The notes under the pieces were generated by a model. That model worked only from the letters and a program-made list of their open reading frames with translations, was not told the DNA's origin and ran no database searches. From Nitrospira sp. (lineage in GTDB: Bacteria > Nitrospirota > Nitrospiria > Nitrospirales > Nitrospiraceae), in NCBI GenBank assembly GCA_023248215.1, contig JAHFEW010000004.1, forward strand, positions 35,739 through 99,738: 64,000 nucleotides of DNA, written 5' to 3'. Position 1 is the first letter of the stretch, and each line of letters begins with the position of its first letter. A program made the position numbers and the translations under genes. Shown in pieces: positions 7,141-15,573 of the stretch.

Positions 7141-8231
7141 GTGCCGACCTCCTGTCCGAACCAATGCCTGGTTCTGTTGCACAGGCTGCAGACGGACAAC
7201 ATGACCGGCACTTCCACCAAGACCCCCACGACCGTCGCCAAGGCTGCGCCGGATTCCGGGCCAAACAACGCAATGGCCGTGGCGACGGCCAGCTCAAAGA
7301 AGTTGCTGGCGCCGATGAGCGCACCCGGGGCAGCGATCGCATGGGGCACCTGCCATCGATGCATCAGCCCATAGGTCAGCGCCGCATTCATATAGACCTG
7401 CAACACAATCGGCACGGCAATCAAGACGACATGAATGGTCTTGCCCATGATGTTCTGTGCCTGAAAGGCAAAGATGAACACTAAAGTGATGAGCAAGGCC
7501 GCGATCGTGACCGGAGCGAACCGGGGCAACAACACCTCTTCCACCCATCGCCGCCCATGGCGCCGGACGAGCCATAGCCGGAGACCGGCGCCGATCATCA
7601 ATGGAATCACGATAAAGATCGCCACCGAGTACAGGAGGACATCGAAGGGAACGGCCAGCGACGAGGCGCCGCTTACCAGCAACCCGACAATCGGCGCAAA
7701 CAGCACCAGCATGATGAGATCGTTCACCGCCACCTGGACAAGCGTGTAGGCGGGATCACCGTCCGTCAGGTAGCTCCAGACGAACACCATGGCCGTACAG
7801 GGAGCGGCAGCCAGAATGATGGCTCCCGCAATGTATTGATCGGCCTCCGCGGGTGTGATCCATGCGGAGAATGCATACCGGAAAAACACCCAGGCCAAGG
7901 AGGCCATGGAGAACGGCTTGACTACCCAATTGACGAACAGCGTGATCAGCAGTCCGACCGGTCGCTTTCCCACATCACGAATCGAGGCAAACTCAACCTT
8001 CATCATCATCGGCACGATCATCAGCCAGATCAGGACGGCGATCGGTAGATTGATATGGCTGTCCTGCCCGAACTCCGCCCCTCGAAAATTCGAGACCAGA
8101 CCCGGGGCCATCTGGCCGATCAGGACGCCCGCCACCATGCACAACGCCACCCAGAGCGTCAGGTACCGCTCGAAGAGCGAGAGCCGCTTCTCCGCCACCT
8201 GCGGCGCACCGACCGACAACGCGACTTCCAT
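7137..8231 (-). CDS. acr3: ACR3-family arsenite efflux transporter
   Basis: Inner membrane permease that exports arsenite. At 364 aa with about ten membrane segments it fits the ACR3 (bile acid:sodium symporter superfamily) type. The conserved essential cysteine is seen in AAAPCTAMVFVWSYL (C145), followed by QVAVNDLIMLVLFAPIVGLL, and the later GASNFFELAVATAIALFG carries the conserved glutamate. It overlaps arsC by four bases (ATGA) and lies 26 bases after arsM. Export of the arsenite made by ArsC is its expected job. No ArsA ATPase is nearby, so it would run on the proton motive force. Confidence 0.93.
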   Translation of the reverse strand: MEVALSVGAPQVAEKRLSLFERYLTLWVALCMVAGVLIGQMAPGLVSNFRGAEFGQDSHINLPIAVLIWLMIVPMMMKVEFASIRDVGKRPVGLLITLFVNWVVKPFSMASLAWVFFRYAFSAWITPAEADQYIAGAIILAAAPCTAMVFVWSYLTDGDPAYTLVQVAVNDLIMLVLFAPIVGLLVSGASSLAVPFDVLLYSVAIFIVIPLMIGAGLRLWLVRRHGRRWVEEVLLPRFAPVTIAALLITLVFIFAFQAQNIMGKTIHVVLIAVPIVLQVYMNAALTYGLMHRWQVPHAIAAPGALIGASNFFELAVATAIALFGPESGAALATVVGVLVEVPVMLSVCSLCNRTRHWFGQEVGT

Positions 8232-8257
8232 AGATTGAGCTCCTTAGGCTTTGACGC

Positions 8258-9094
8258 TTATCTGCCGGCTCGGGCGGAGACTGCCGGTTTTTTCGCTCGG
8301 ATAAACGCGCTCATGAACTTCCCCTCGACCTGGGACAAGAGCAGATCACTCGTCAACTCCGTCCCGACCAGAAATTCTTTCACGTCGTCGGCGTGGTAGA
8401 TTCGCGTAGGCTCGATCTCGATGTCGACAAATCCCGCCTGACTCAGCAAGTCTCGATATTCCGTCTCTTCGAGCGCACCGGCGACGCAACCTGCCCAGAG
8501 TTCGAGATTCTGGCGGATTTCCGTGGGAACCGCCCCCCTCACCACGATGTCGGACAGCGCCAGCCGGCCTCCGGGGCGCGAGACGCGGAAGGCTTCCGCG
8601 AGCACACGTTCCTTCTCGCCGGACAGATTGACGACACAATTGCTGATGATCACGTCCACCGAGTGATCGGGCAGCGGGATTTGTTCGATTTCGCCCTTCA
8701 AAAATTCGACGTTCTCCACACCGGCCTTGCGCTGGTTCTCCCTGGCCAACGCCAACATTTCATCGGTCATGTCCAACCCGTAGGCTTTGCCCGTCGGGCC
8801 GACTCGTTTGGCGGAAAGCAGCACATCGATACCTCCGCCGGACCCCAGATCCAGCACCGTCTCACCAGCATGGAGTTCGGCCAGAGCGGTCGGATTTCCA
8901 CAACCCAGAGAGGCAGCGACCGCATCGGCGGGCAGCCCCTCTCGGTCCTGGTCCGAATAGAGATTTGAGGTGATCGGATCGACATTTGCCAGCGGCGGCG
9001 AGGCCCCGCAGCAGGAACTGCCTCCGCTCTTGGCTCTCACGGCAGCTTCTCCGTACTTTTCCTTGACTAGGTTTCGAATAGCCTTTGCGTCCAT
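8258..9094 (-). CDS. arsM: Arsenite S-adenosylmethyltransferase ArsM (second copy)
   Basis: Second ArsM of the window, 278 aa and without the long C-terminal extension of the first. The SAM site is [20 protein letters not shown] at about residues 80-99. The cysteines expected for arsenite binding are SLGCGN (C65), SNCVVN (C153) and AGCVAG (C203), with a CC pair at 28-29. The start at 9094 is chosen because GGGAGGAACCGCA precedes it; the ORF is open further up but without a better site. An ArsR-type palindrome lies 23 bases upstream, so it may have its own arsenite-responsive promoter as well as read-through from arsR. Confidence 0.92.
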   Translation of the reverse strand: MDAKAIRNLVKEKYGEAAVRAKSGGSSCCGASPPLANVDPITSNLYSDQDREGLPADAVAASLGCGNPTALAELHAGETVLDLGSGGGIDVLLSAKRVGPTGKAYGLDMTDEMLALARENQRKAGVENVEFLKGEIEQIPLPDHSVDVIISNCVVNLSGEKERVLAEAFRVSRPGGRLALSDIVVRGAVPTEIRQNLELWAGCVAGALEETEYRDLLSQAGFVDIEIEPTRIYHADDVKEFLVGTELTSDLLLSQVEGKFMSAFIRAKKPAVSARAGR

Positions 9095-9116
9095 TGCGGT
9101 TCCTCCCATACTATCC

Positions 9117-9132
9117 ATCAATATTTATTGAT
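9117..9132 (-). promoter_or_regulatory. ArsR operator 2 (upstream of arsM)
   Basis: ATCAATATTTATTGAT is a perfect palindrome (7-base arms, 2-base spacer) with the same layout as the operator upstream of arsR. Both are followed on the + strand by ACGTC. It sits between the arsR stop and the arsM start, with weak -35 (CAGACG) and -10 (GATAGT) hexamers on either side at the same distances as at arsR. Confidence 0.7.
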
Positions 9133-9150
9133 ACGTCTGGCCCAAAAAAA

Positions 9151-9471
9151 TCAACAACAGCCCGTGGCTCGGCGCGCCTTCCTGGCCTGCTTGAAAGAAT
9201 CCACGAGTTCGTCTAGCTCATTGAAGGCTTCGGCATTCACGCTATAGTACATCCATCGACCATCCCGGCGATCCTGGATCAGACCCGCTTCCTTGAGCAC
9301 CTTCAGGTGAAATGAGAGACGCGACTGCCCGGCTTGGAGTGTGTCTGTCAATTCGCAGACACAACACTCGCCCTCCTTCAGCTCATCAAGGATCTCCAAT
9401 CGGGTCTGCTCCGCAAGCGCATGAAATAACTCCGCCGCCCGCGCTGAATTTTTCACCATGCTTCCCTTCAT
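9151..9471 (-). CDS. arsR: ArsR-family arsenite-responsive repressor
   Basis: Winged-helix repressor that leaves DNA when arsenite binds. The metal site is ECCVCEL at the start of the sensing helix, followed by the recognition helix region QSRLSFHLKVLKEAGLI and a beta-wing DRRDGRWMYYSV. An extra CC ends the protein and could add a metal ligand. The start is a choice between ATG 9471 and ATG 9459. The -10 box ends 7 bases before 9471, so a transcript would begin right at that ATG (leaderless); the 9459 start has AAGGGA only 3 bases upstream. It is the first gene of the - strand ars operon and probably represses itself. Confidence 0.9.
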   Translation of the reverse strand: MKGSMVKNSARAAELFHALAEQTRLEILDELKEGECCVCELTDTLQAGQSRLSFHLKVLKEAGLIQDRRDGRWMYYSVNAEAFNELDELVDSFKQARKARRATGCC

Positions 9472-9477
9472 GCAAAA

Positions 9478-9507
9478 ATTATATATCAACAAATGTTGAT
9501 ACGTCAA
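9478..9507 (-). promoter_or_regulatory. arsR promoter with ArsR operator 1
   Basis: On the - strand TTGACG (-35) and a perfect TATAAT (-10) are 18 bases apart. The spacer holds the palindrome ATCAACAAATGTTGAT (9485-9500; arms of 7, spacer 2 bases), the classic ArsR site. A bound repressor would fill the promoter spacer and block RNA polymerase directly. Confidence 0.85.
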
Positions 9508-9622
9508 TCGCCGCGCTCTCCCGATAAGTCAATCGCTGCCATCTTATGTGTTGCTCGCAGGTGCTCACTTTGTTAAGGTGCATCGTTGGCGTCTTTGCCA
9601 CTTCACTGAATTGAGCCACGGC

Positions 9623-10660
9623 ATGGTCTGGGACCCTAAAGATCCCTGGAGCAAAAAGGGCGATGACCTGGACCAGGCCTTTAAACAGGCCCAAGGCCAG
9701 CTTCGCAATCTGTTACCCTCCGGCGGATTCCGCAATCTCTTGGTCGTCGCGTTCGCCGTCTTCCTCATCTGGCAGAGCGCATTCATTGTGGCGCCGGACG
9801 AAGAAGGCGTCGTCAAACGCTTCGGCATCCCGGTTCGAGTGGTTGATCCCGGCCCGCACATGAAGATTCCCATCGTCGAAAGCGTGTTGCAACCGAAGGT
9901 CGCCAAGCTCCACCGGGTGGAAATCGGGTTTCGAACCGATCGTCAAGCGCGCCAGCAGATGGTGCCACAAGAAGCCTTGATGCTGACCGGCGATATGAAC
10001 ATTCTGGCGATTGAATTCATCGTCCAATACAAGATCAAAAGTTCCCGCGAGTACCTGTTCAATGTGGCGGATATCGACGATACCATCGGGAAAGCGGCGG
10101 AAGCCTCGATGCGGGAAGTCATCGGCAAAAGCAAGATCGACGAAGCCCTCACCACCGGCAAAGCGCAGATCCAGCATGACACCCAGGAACTCCTACAACA
10201 CATCCTGGACGACTATAAGACCGGCGTGCAGATTGCCGCGGTACAACTGCAGGATGTCGATCCCCCCGAAGCGGTGGCTGCAGCGTTCAAGGACGTGACC
10301 AACGCCAAGGAAGACCGTGAAAAACTGATCAACCAGGCCCAGGGATACCGCAACGATATTACTCCCAAAGCCAAGGGTGAAGCGGCGCAGTTGGTCAATC
10401 AGGCAAAAGGTTATGCGCAAGCGCGACTCAATCGAGCCCAGGGCGAAGCGAATCGATTCGTGGCGACGCTGAAGGAATACAACCAGTCCAAGGATATTAT
10501 CAGTAAGCGGATTTACATCGAGACGCTTGAAGACGTGCTGCCCCACATCGACAAATTTATTCTTGACGGCAAGGGCGGAGACCGCACCCTTCCCTATCTA
10601 CCGCTCGACCGGTTCTCCAAACCAGCCCCATCCGGCGCTACGCAGGAACGGACGCCATGA
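9623..10660 (+). CDS. hflK: FtsH protease modulator HflK
   Basis: Membrane protein of the SPFH/band-7 family which, with HflC, forms a cage around the FtsH protease. After a short cytoplasmic N-terminus (MVWDPKDPWSKKG) there is one membrane segment (FRNLLVVAFAVFLIWQSAFIV), then the SPFH domain beginning APDEEGVVKRFG and a long helical tail rich in Ala, Gln and Glu. The ORF is open to 9548, but the ATG at 9623 gives the usual HflK N-terminus and 345 aa. It overlaps hflC by four bases (ATGA). It is transcribed away from the ars operon across a 150-base gap. Confidence 0.9.
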   Translation: MVWDPKDPWSKKGDDLDQAFKQAQGQLRNLLPSGGFRNLLVVAFAVFLIWQSAFIVAPDEEGVVKRFGIPVRVVDPGPHMKIPIVESVLQPKVAKLHRVEIGFRTDRQARQQMVPQEALMLTGDMNILAIEFIVQYKIKSSREYLFNVADIDDTIGKAAEASMREVIGKSKIDEALTTGKAQIQHDTQELLQHILDDYKTGVQIAAVQLQDVDPPEAVAAAFKDVTNAKEDREKLINQAQGYRNDITPKAKGEAAQLVNQAKGYAQARLNRAQGEANRFVATLKEYNQSKDIISKRIYIETLEDVLPHIDKFILDGKGGDRTLPYLPLDRFSKPAPSGATQERTP

Positions 10661-11517
10661 GTAAACAAGGATTTATCCTGGCATTTGCCGGCATTGTCCT
10701 CGGCCTCCTCATCCTAGGTGCGTCCCCCTTCTACATTGTCGATGTGACCCAAAATGCCATCGTGGTCCAACTGGGCAAGCCTGTTCGTAATGTGACCGAG
10801 GGTGGCCTCTACTTGAAAATGCCGTTCATCGAAGAAGTCACCTACTTCGACAAGCGACTCTTGGACTACGACTCCAATGCGCAAGACGTCATTACGCAAG
10901 ATAAGAAGACGCTGCTCCTCGACAACTTTGCCAAATGGCGAATTACCGACCCACTAAAGGTGTATCAGGCGTTCCAGAGCCAACGTGGCGCCCTTCAGCG
11001 ATTGCACGACATTATTTACTCGGAACTGCGCGTTGAATTGGGGCGGCACGATCTGGCAGAGATCGTCTCGTCGGCCCGAGCTGAACTCATGGCCGTGGTC
11101 ACGCAGCGAGCTAATGAAAAAGCGTCGGCCTATGGAATCGAGATCCAGGACGTCCGCATCAAGCGAGCCGACTTGCCTGAACAGAATGAAAAGGCCGTGT
11201 TTTCCAGGATGCAAGCCGAACGGGAGCGGCAGGCGAAGCAATACCGTGCGGAAGGCGCGGAGGAGTCTCAAAAAATAAAATCCGAGGCCGAAAAAGATCG
11301 GGAAATTATTCTCGCGGAGGCATATCGAGAGTCAGAAGAACTCCGTGGGGGCGGCGACGCGAAGGCGTTCCGGATCTATGCCGAAGCCTATCGCCAGGAC
11401 CCGCATTTTTTTGAATTTACCCGCACGATGGAAGCTTATCGCAAAACCCTCAAAGACAAGACGACCATCCTCGTCAGCCCCGACTCTGAATTCTTCCGGT
11501 TCCTTAAGCAGCGCTAG
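10657..11517 (+). CDS. hflC: FtsH protease modulator HflC
   Basis: Partner of HflK, 286 aa. An N-terminal membrane anchor (GFILAFAGIVLGLLILGASPFYIVDVTQNAIVVQLGKPV) is followed by the SPFH domain and a charged helix (MQAERERQAKQYRAEGAEESQKIKS) typical of HflC. The ATG overlaps the hflK stop, so the two are translationally coupled and made in equal amounts. It converges on fhs with only 7 bases between the stop codons; a 12-bp palindrome AGCGCTAGCGCT spans the hflC stop and could form part of a shared 3' structure. Confidence 0.92.
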   Translation: MSKQGFILAFAGIVLGLLILGASPFYIVDVTQNAIVVQLGKPVRNVTEGGLYLKMPFIEEVTYFDKRLLDYDSNAQDVITQDKKTLLLDNFAKWRITDPLKVYQAFQSQRGALQRLHDIIYSELRVELGRHDLAEIVSSARAELMAVVTQRANEKASAYGIEIQDVRIKRADLPEQNEKAVFSRMQAERERQAKQYRAEGAEESQKIKSEAEKDREIILAEAYRESEELRGGGDAKAFRIYAEAYRQDPHFFEFTRTMEAYRKTLKDKTTILVSPDSEFFRFLKQR

Positions 11518-11524
11518 CGCTCAG

Positions 11525-13207
11525 CTACGCAAGCCCCACAATCTCTCCCGACTGTGGATCCACGTCAATTCGTTCCCCAGCAGGCCTCTTCGGCAAGCCC
11601 GGCATCAGCTGGATACCGGAGCACACGGCAGTCAGGAACCCCGCCCCTGCCAGGATCCGCAGTTCCTGAATAGGCACGGTAAAGCCGGATGGTCGTCCCT
11701 TGAGTGCGGGATCATGGGAGAGCGATAGCGGCGTCTTCGCCATACAAATGGGGAGGTGATCGAATCCCATTCTGGTCGCGAGCTCGATATCTCGTTCCGC
11801 TTGAGGCAGAAAAGAAACACCGGCCGCTCCATACATCGTGGTCGCAATGGTCTCGATCTTCTTCTTGATAGGCCAGGTCACGTCATAGAGATGCCTGAAT
11901 TGCGCCTCTTGCGCCGCCACCTTGACGACAGCCCGTGCAAGCTCCTCCGCCCCTCGCCCCCCATCGGCCCAATGCGTCGACACAACTGCCGCCTCTGCAC
12001 CCGCAGCCTTTGCCCGTTCGCACACCCAATTCAGTTCATCGGACAAATCATCTTTGAAGGCATTCACGGCCACCACCACCGGCACTCCATGGGACCGCAC
12101 ATTAGCAATATGCTGTTCGAGATTGGCACATCCTTTCTCCAGGGCCATCTGATTCGGTCTCGTCAACCCGGCAGGCAATGGAGTCCCAGCTTTCGCTGTT
12201 CCGCCGCCTCCGTGAAGTTTAAGGGCCCGAAGTGTTGCCACAACCACCCCGACATCCGGGCGAAGGCCGGACGTGCGGCACTTAATATTGAAGAATTTCT
12301 CAGCGCCTAAGTCACTGCCGAACCCAGCCTCCGTGACCACATACTCGGCGCAGCGCAACGCCAACCTGTCCGATACAATTGAGCAATTTCCATGGGCGAT
12401 ATTGCCGAACGGCCCGGCATGGACGAATGCTGGTGTCCCTTCAAGCGTCTGCACTAAATTCGGCCACAACGCGTCCTTCAGCAGCACGGCCATGGAACCG
12501 GCGCAGCCGAATGCCTCCGCCCTGGTCAATTGTCCTCCCTCTGTCAGGCCGACCAGAATTCTACCGAGGCGTTGACGAAGGTCCGCATGATCAGTCGCCA
12601 GGGCCAGCACCGCCATGATCTCCGAGGCCTCAGTAATCACGAATTGTCCGGCCCTCCTATCAGGTCCTGTACCAATTATGACTTCACGAAGTGCGCGATC
12701 ACTCACGCCGAGAGTGCGAGGCCACCTGATCCCTTGGGGGTCGAGCTTGAGGGCATTTCCATGAAAGAGATGGTTATCCACAAATGCCGAGAGAAGATTA
12801 TGGCTCGCAGATACGGCATGAGCATCACCCGTGAAATGCAGATTGATATCCTCCATAGGGCATACCTGCGCTCGCCCGCCTCCGGTGCCTCCCCCCTTAA
12901 GTCCAAAGACAGGCCCCAGGGAAGGCTGTCTCAGTGTGACAACAGACCTGTAACCCAAACGGCACAGCCCCATGCTCAGCCCGATAGAGGTGGTCGTTTT
13001 CCCTTCCCCAAGGGGCGTCGGATTAATGGCCGTGACCAGAACATACCGTCCCAACGGTCTGGCGTTGAGCCGCTCTTCCAAGTTATGGGTCACCTTTGCC
13101 TTGTAACGGCCAAAAGGGATGAGATCTTCCGAATGAATGCCTAAAGTTTGCGCGACTTCGAATATATGCTTGGGGATGATAGACCGGGCAATTTCCAGAT
13201 CAGTCAT
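11525..13207 (-). CDS. fhs: Formate-tetrahydrofolate ligase
   Basis: Cytoplasmic enzyme that makes 10-formyltetrahydrofolate from formate, ATP and THF, feeding one-carbon metabolism or the methyl branch of acetyl-CoA chemistry. The ATP-binding loop PLGEGKTTTS is at residues 65-74, followed by PSLGPVFGLKGGGTGGGRAQV, a hallmark of the family. At 560 aa it is of normal length. It stands as a single gene, convergent with hflC. A 214-base stretch separates it from the M23 peptidase gene upstream on neighbouring DNA; no folate partner (folD) is seen in the window. Confidence 0.95.
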   Translation of the reverse strand: MTDLEIARSIIPKHIFEVAQTLGIHSEDLIPFGRYKAKVTHNLEERLNARPLGRYVLVTAINPTPLGEGKTTTSIGLSMGLCRLGYRSVVTLRQPSLGPVFGLKGGGTGGGRAQVCPMEDINLHFTGDAHAVSASHNLLSAFVDNHLFHGNALKLDPQGIRWPRTLGVSDRALREVIIGTGPDRRAGQFVITEASEIMAVLALATDHADLRQRLGRILVGLTEGGQLTRAEAFGCAGSMAVLLKDALWPNLVQTLEGTPAFVHAGPFGNIAHGNCSIVSDRLALRCAEYVVTEAGFGSDLGAEKFFNIKCRTSGLRPDVGVVVATLRALKLHGGGGTAKAGTPLPAGLTRPNQMALEKGCANLEQHIANVRSHGVPVVVAVNAFKDDLSDELNWVCERAKAAGAEAAVVSTHWADGGRGAEELARAVVKVAAQEAQFRHLYDVTWPIKKKIETIATTMYGAAGVSFLPQAERDIELATRMGFDHLPICMAKTPLSLSHDPALKGRPSGFTVPIQELRILAGAGFLTAVCSGIQLMPGLPKRPAGERIDVDPQSGEIVGLA

Positions 13208-13421
13208 GGGTATCCTCGTCGCATCAAGAGTTTCGCGAAAACGCGGAGTATATCAAGGCACTCGTCGTAGGCATGCGCCCAGGCGGCATCCCCGAAGGTG
13301 ACAGAGTGCGTTGACAACAGAACAACACGATGATGTGGCGGAGTAGACTCGAGATTCCGAAGTATATATTGGGAGGGGAAAAAGTCGGTCTCGTTCAGAA
13401 TTTTGAGATGAGGCGAGACGA

Positions 13422-14441
13422 CTAATCGAGAATGAATTTGGTCGGATCAAGCGACTGGCCGTTCTTCTTCACCATATAATGAAGATGCGGACCTGTTGAA
13501 AGACCGGTGCTCCCGACGAGAGCCACGACATCACCACGCCTTACACGTTGACCTTCCTTCACCAAAGATTTGGCAAGGTGTCCATACACGGTTTCGATGC
13601 CGTACCCGTGATCAAGCTTGACCATATTACCCATTTTCGAATCAAACGCCACGGTAACCACACGTCCGAGCGCCGGGGCTTGGACCGGAGCATTCGGCGA
13701 AGCACCGATGTCAAGGCCATCATGCCAGGCTGGCTTCTCGGTAAATGGCGAGACCCGCGGACCAAAGGCGGAGGTCACCCATCCACGCACCGGCCAAATA
13801 GAAGGGGTTGAGGCCCACTGAGTTGAGCGCAGCTCGGCAATTTGGGTAAGACTCTGCAGCGCCTCTTCTTGCTGGGTGGCTTCACGCACGAGGGCATCAA
13901 TGCTTTCGCGAACCTGTTGGGCAATCTCCTCGATATTTTCTGTCGTGAAATCGATCTCCACCTGGTTGGTATCATGCACTTCCGAAACCTGCTGGCGCTG
14001 TTCTGTCCCCGATGCGGCCGGACTCGTCCCCTGCCCACCTTCCTTGCCATCCGGCATGGGACCGTCGTCACCGCCCCGACCGTTCGCCAAATCACCGGTT
14101 GGCTTAGTCGTATCAATCCCCAGCATGACCCGAAGTCGCTGATTGACCTCTCCCATAACTGACAGGCGTTTTTTTAGATCATCAATCGCGGAGGAAAAGG
14201 CAGCAGTTTGTTCACGTGCCCCCATTGCCTCAGCCCGAAAAGCGGATAGTTGCCACACCTCTCCAGTTCGAATCACGTAATGCGAGATCACGAGCAAGTC
14301 CGCTACAATCAAGATCGCGGCCAAGATCAAGAGCTTACGCAGGAACTTCCGGGGAAAACTAAACCGAAGCGGCTTTGAGGATGACCCTCGAAAGACGACG
14401 ATGGTGTAGGCATCACTTGTTTCGGCCGTTTGCTGACTCAT
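13422..14441 (-). CDS. M23-family peptidoglycan metallopeptidase
   Basis: Membrane-anchored peptidase of 339 aa. A cytoplasmic tail of about 35 residues precedes one membrane segment (LLILAAILIVADLLVISHYVI, about 37-57), then a coiled-coil stretch (about 75-105), a low-complexity Gly/Asp linker (112-145) and a second helical region. The M23 domain runs from about 215 to the end, with zinc ligands H240 and D244 (WHDGLDIG) and the HxH motif H319/H321 (PHLHYMV), so it should be active. Such proteins cut cross-links or activate amidases during growth or division. It is monocistronic by layout. Confidence 0.88.
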   Translation of the reverse strand: MSQQTAETSDAYTIVVFRGSSSKPLRFSFPRKFLRKLLILAAILIVADLLVISHYVIRTGEVWQLSAFRAEAMGAREQTAAFSSAIDDLKKRLSVMGEVNQRLRVMLGIDTTKPTGDLANGRGGDDGPMPDGKEGGQGTSPAASGTEQRQQVSEVHDTNQVEIDFTTENIEEIAQQVRESIDALVREATQQEEALQSLTQIAELRSTQWASTPSIWPVRGWVTSAFGPRVSPFTEKPAWHDGLDIGASPNAPVQAPALGRVVTVAFDSKMGNMVKLDHGYGIETVYGHLAKSLVKEGQRVRRGDVVALVGSTGLSTGPHLHYMVKKNGQSLDPTKFILD

Positions 14442-14561
14442 AGGACGGTCTCCCCTTCACGAATTCATCTAATGACTTCAGGCCAACCCATTTTTGCAGT
14501 GTACTGATCTCAGACTTGATGGTCAACCCCTTGTTTTCAAATATTCATTTATTAGAATCAA

Positions 14562-14891
14562 CTACTTGCGAGTTTCATCCTTGATCCATTCCAAGTACGG
14601 AGCCGACCCCCTGATGATGGGGAGGGCGATGATCTCGGGAACACTATAACTGTGGTGCCCCCTAATAGCCGTTTCGAGCTCCGAGAATCGATCCAAGGTG
14701 GTTTTGATGATAATCAGGCATTCATTTTCCACATTAACCTTATTATCCCACCGAAAGATTGATTGAATGTCTTTCACGACATTGGCACAAGCGGCCAACC
14801 TGGAACATACAACCATCTTCCCTAGTAGCTCGGCCTCTTCAGCTGATGAAGCGGTCACGAGCACGACGACCTCAGAGCCACTCGTTTCCAC
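14562..14891 (-). CDS. cutA: Divalent cation tolerance protein CutA
   Basis: Small trimeric cytoplasmic protein of the CutA1 family, 109 aa, linked to copper and other divalent cation tolerance although its mechanism is unsettled. Conserved features seen are VLVTASSAEEAELLG at the N-terminus, SRLAACANVV, SIFRWDNKV with the following charged NENE-like segment, and HSYSVPEIIALPI. The C-terminus YLEWIKDETRK is standard. It lies alone between the M23 gene and the rhodanese gene. No promoter is clear. Confidence 0.9.
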   Translation of the reverse strand: METSGSEVVVLVTASSAEEAELLGKMVVCSRLAACANVVKDIQSIFRWDNKVNVENECLIIIKTTLDRFSELETAIRGHHSYSVPEIIALPIIRGSAPYLEWIKDETRK

Positions 14892-15188
14892 AGCTCACCC
14901 TAGCGTAAGCAAATTGCGTGCCTTCCACACCCAATGAAAGCCTGCGAAATAATAGATATCAATGTCTTATAAATTATTTTGCCTTCATTTCCATCCCCAG
15001 ATCTGTAATGAACCGGGCAGGATTTGCACACTTCGACAAAAAACGACCACTTCCCCTATGAGATCCATTCCATTCACTCACGCGTAACATTTCTAGATTC
15101 CTTCACTCTTCCACACCATTATCTTTCGGTTCGACACCCTCTGGCCTTGAGAGCCTACTCGTATGGCATATTGTTGAATGCGCCAGAG
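14892..15188. other. Intergenic region between cutA and rhodanese gene
   Basis: About 300 bases of relatively AT-rich DNA between divergent genes. Apart from the promoter at its right end I see no gene, RNA fold or repeat. Confidence 0.5.
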
Positions 15189-15218
15189 TTGACACCCCTT
15201 TTCTGGCTCCCTTATGAT
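15189..15218 (+). promoter_or_regulatory. Sigma-70-type promoter for the rhodanese gene
   Basis: A perfect -35 TTGACA (15189-15194) and a near-perfect -10 TATGAT (15213-15218) are 18 bases apart. The predicted transcript would begin near 15225, leaving a short leader with GGAGGT seven bases before the ATG at 15244. Confidence 0.7.
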
Positions 15219-15243
15219 CCGGTCATACAATGGAGGTGCACTG

Positions 15244-15564
15244 ATGAGCTTTACAATTACCCCTAAGGATTTGAAATCGAGGCTGGATAAAGGCGAAAAA
15301 CTTGTGCTCGTCGATGTTCGGGAACCGTGGGAATACGCGCTCGCCAAGCTGGAAGGATCCATTTTGGTCCCCTTGGCGACCCTCCAACAATCCCTCGGCA
15401 AGCTCGATCGCAATGCTGAGATTATCGCCTATTGCCACCATGGAATGAGAAGTGCGGATGCGACGGGATTTCTACTACAACAAGGGTTTGGAAACGTGAA
15501 GAACCTGATCGGAGGCATCGATGCCTGGTCTACCCAAGTAGACCCATCCGTCCCCCGTTACTAA
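15244..15564 (+). CDS. Single-domain rhodanese-like sulfurtransferase
   Basis: Cytoplasmic protein of 106 aa made of one rhodanese domain. The active-site loop is CHHGMRS with the persulfide-forming cysteine at C64, preceded by the substrate-domain signature LVDVREPWEYALAKLEGS. No signal peptide is present. The start is fixed by GGAGGT and a strong promoter just upstream. The loop length of six residues is typical of sulfur rather than arsenate or phosphate substrates. It converges on the epimerase gene. The sulfur acceptor is unknown. Confidence 0.88.
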   Translation: MSFTITPKDLKSRLDKGEKLVLVDVREPWEYALAKLEGSILVPLATLQQSLGKLDRNAEIIAYCHHGMRSADATGFLLQQGFGNVKNLIGGIDAWSTQVDPSVPRY

Positions 15565-15573
15565 TTCAAGGTT

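Noticed and set aside
11510-11521. 12-bp palindrome AGCGCTAGCGCT at the hflC stop
   Set aside because: Too short and placed across coding sequence; may be chance. Noted only as a possible 3' structure.
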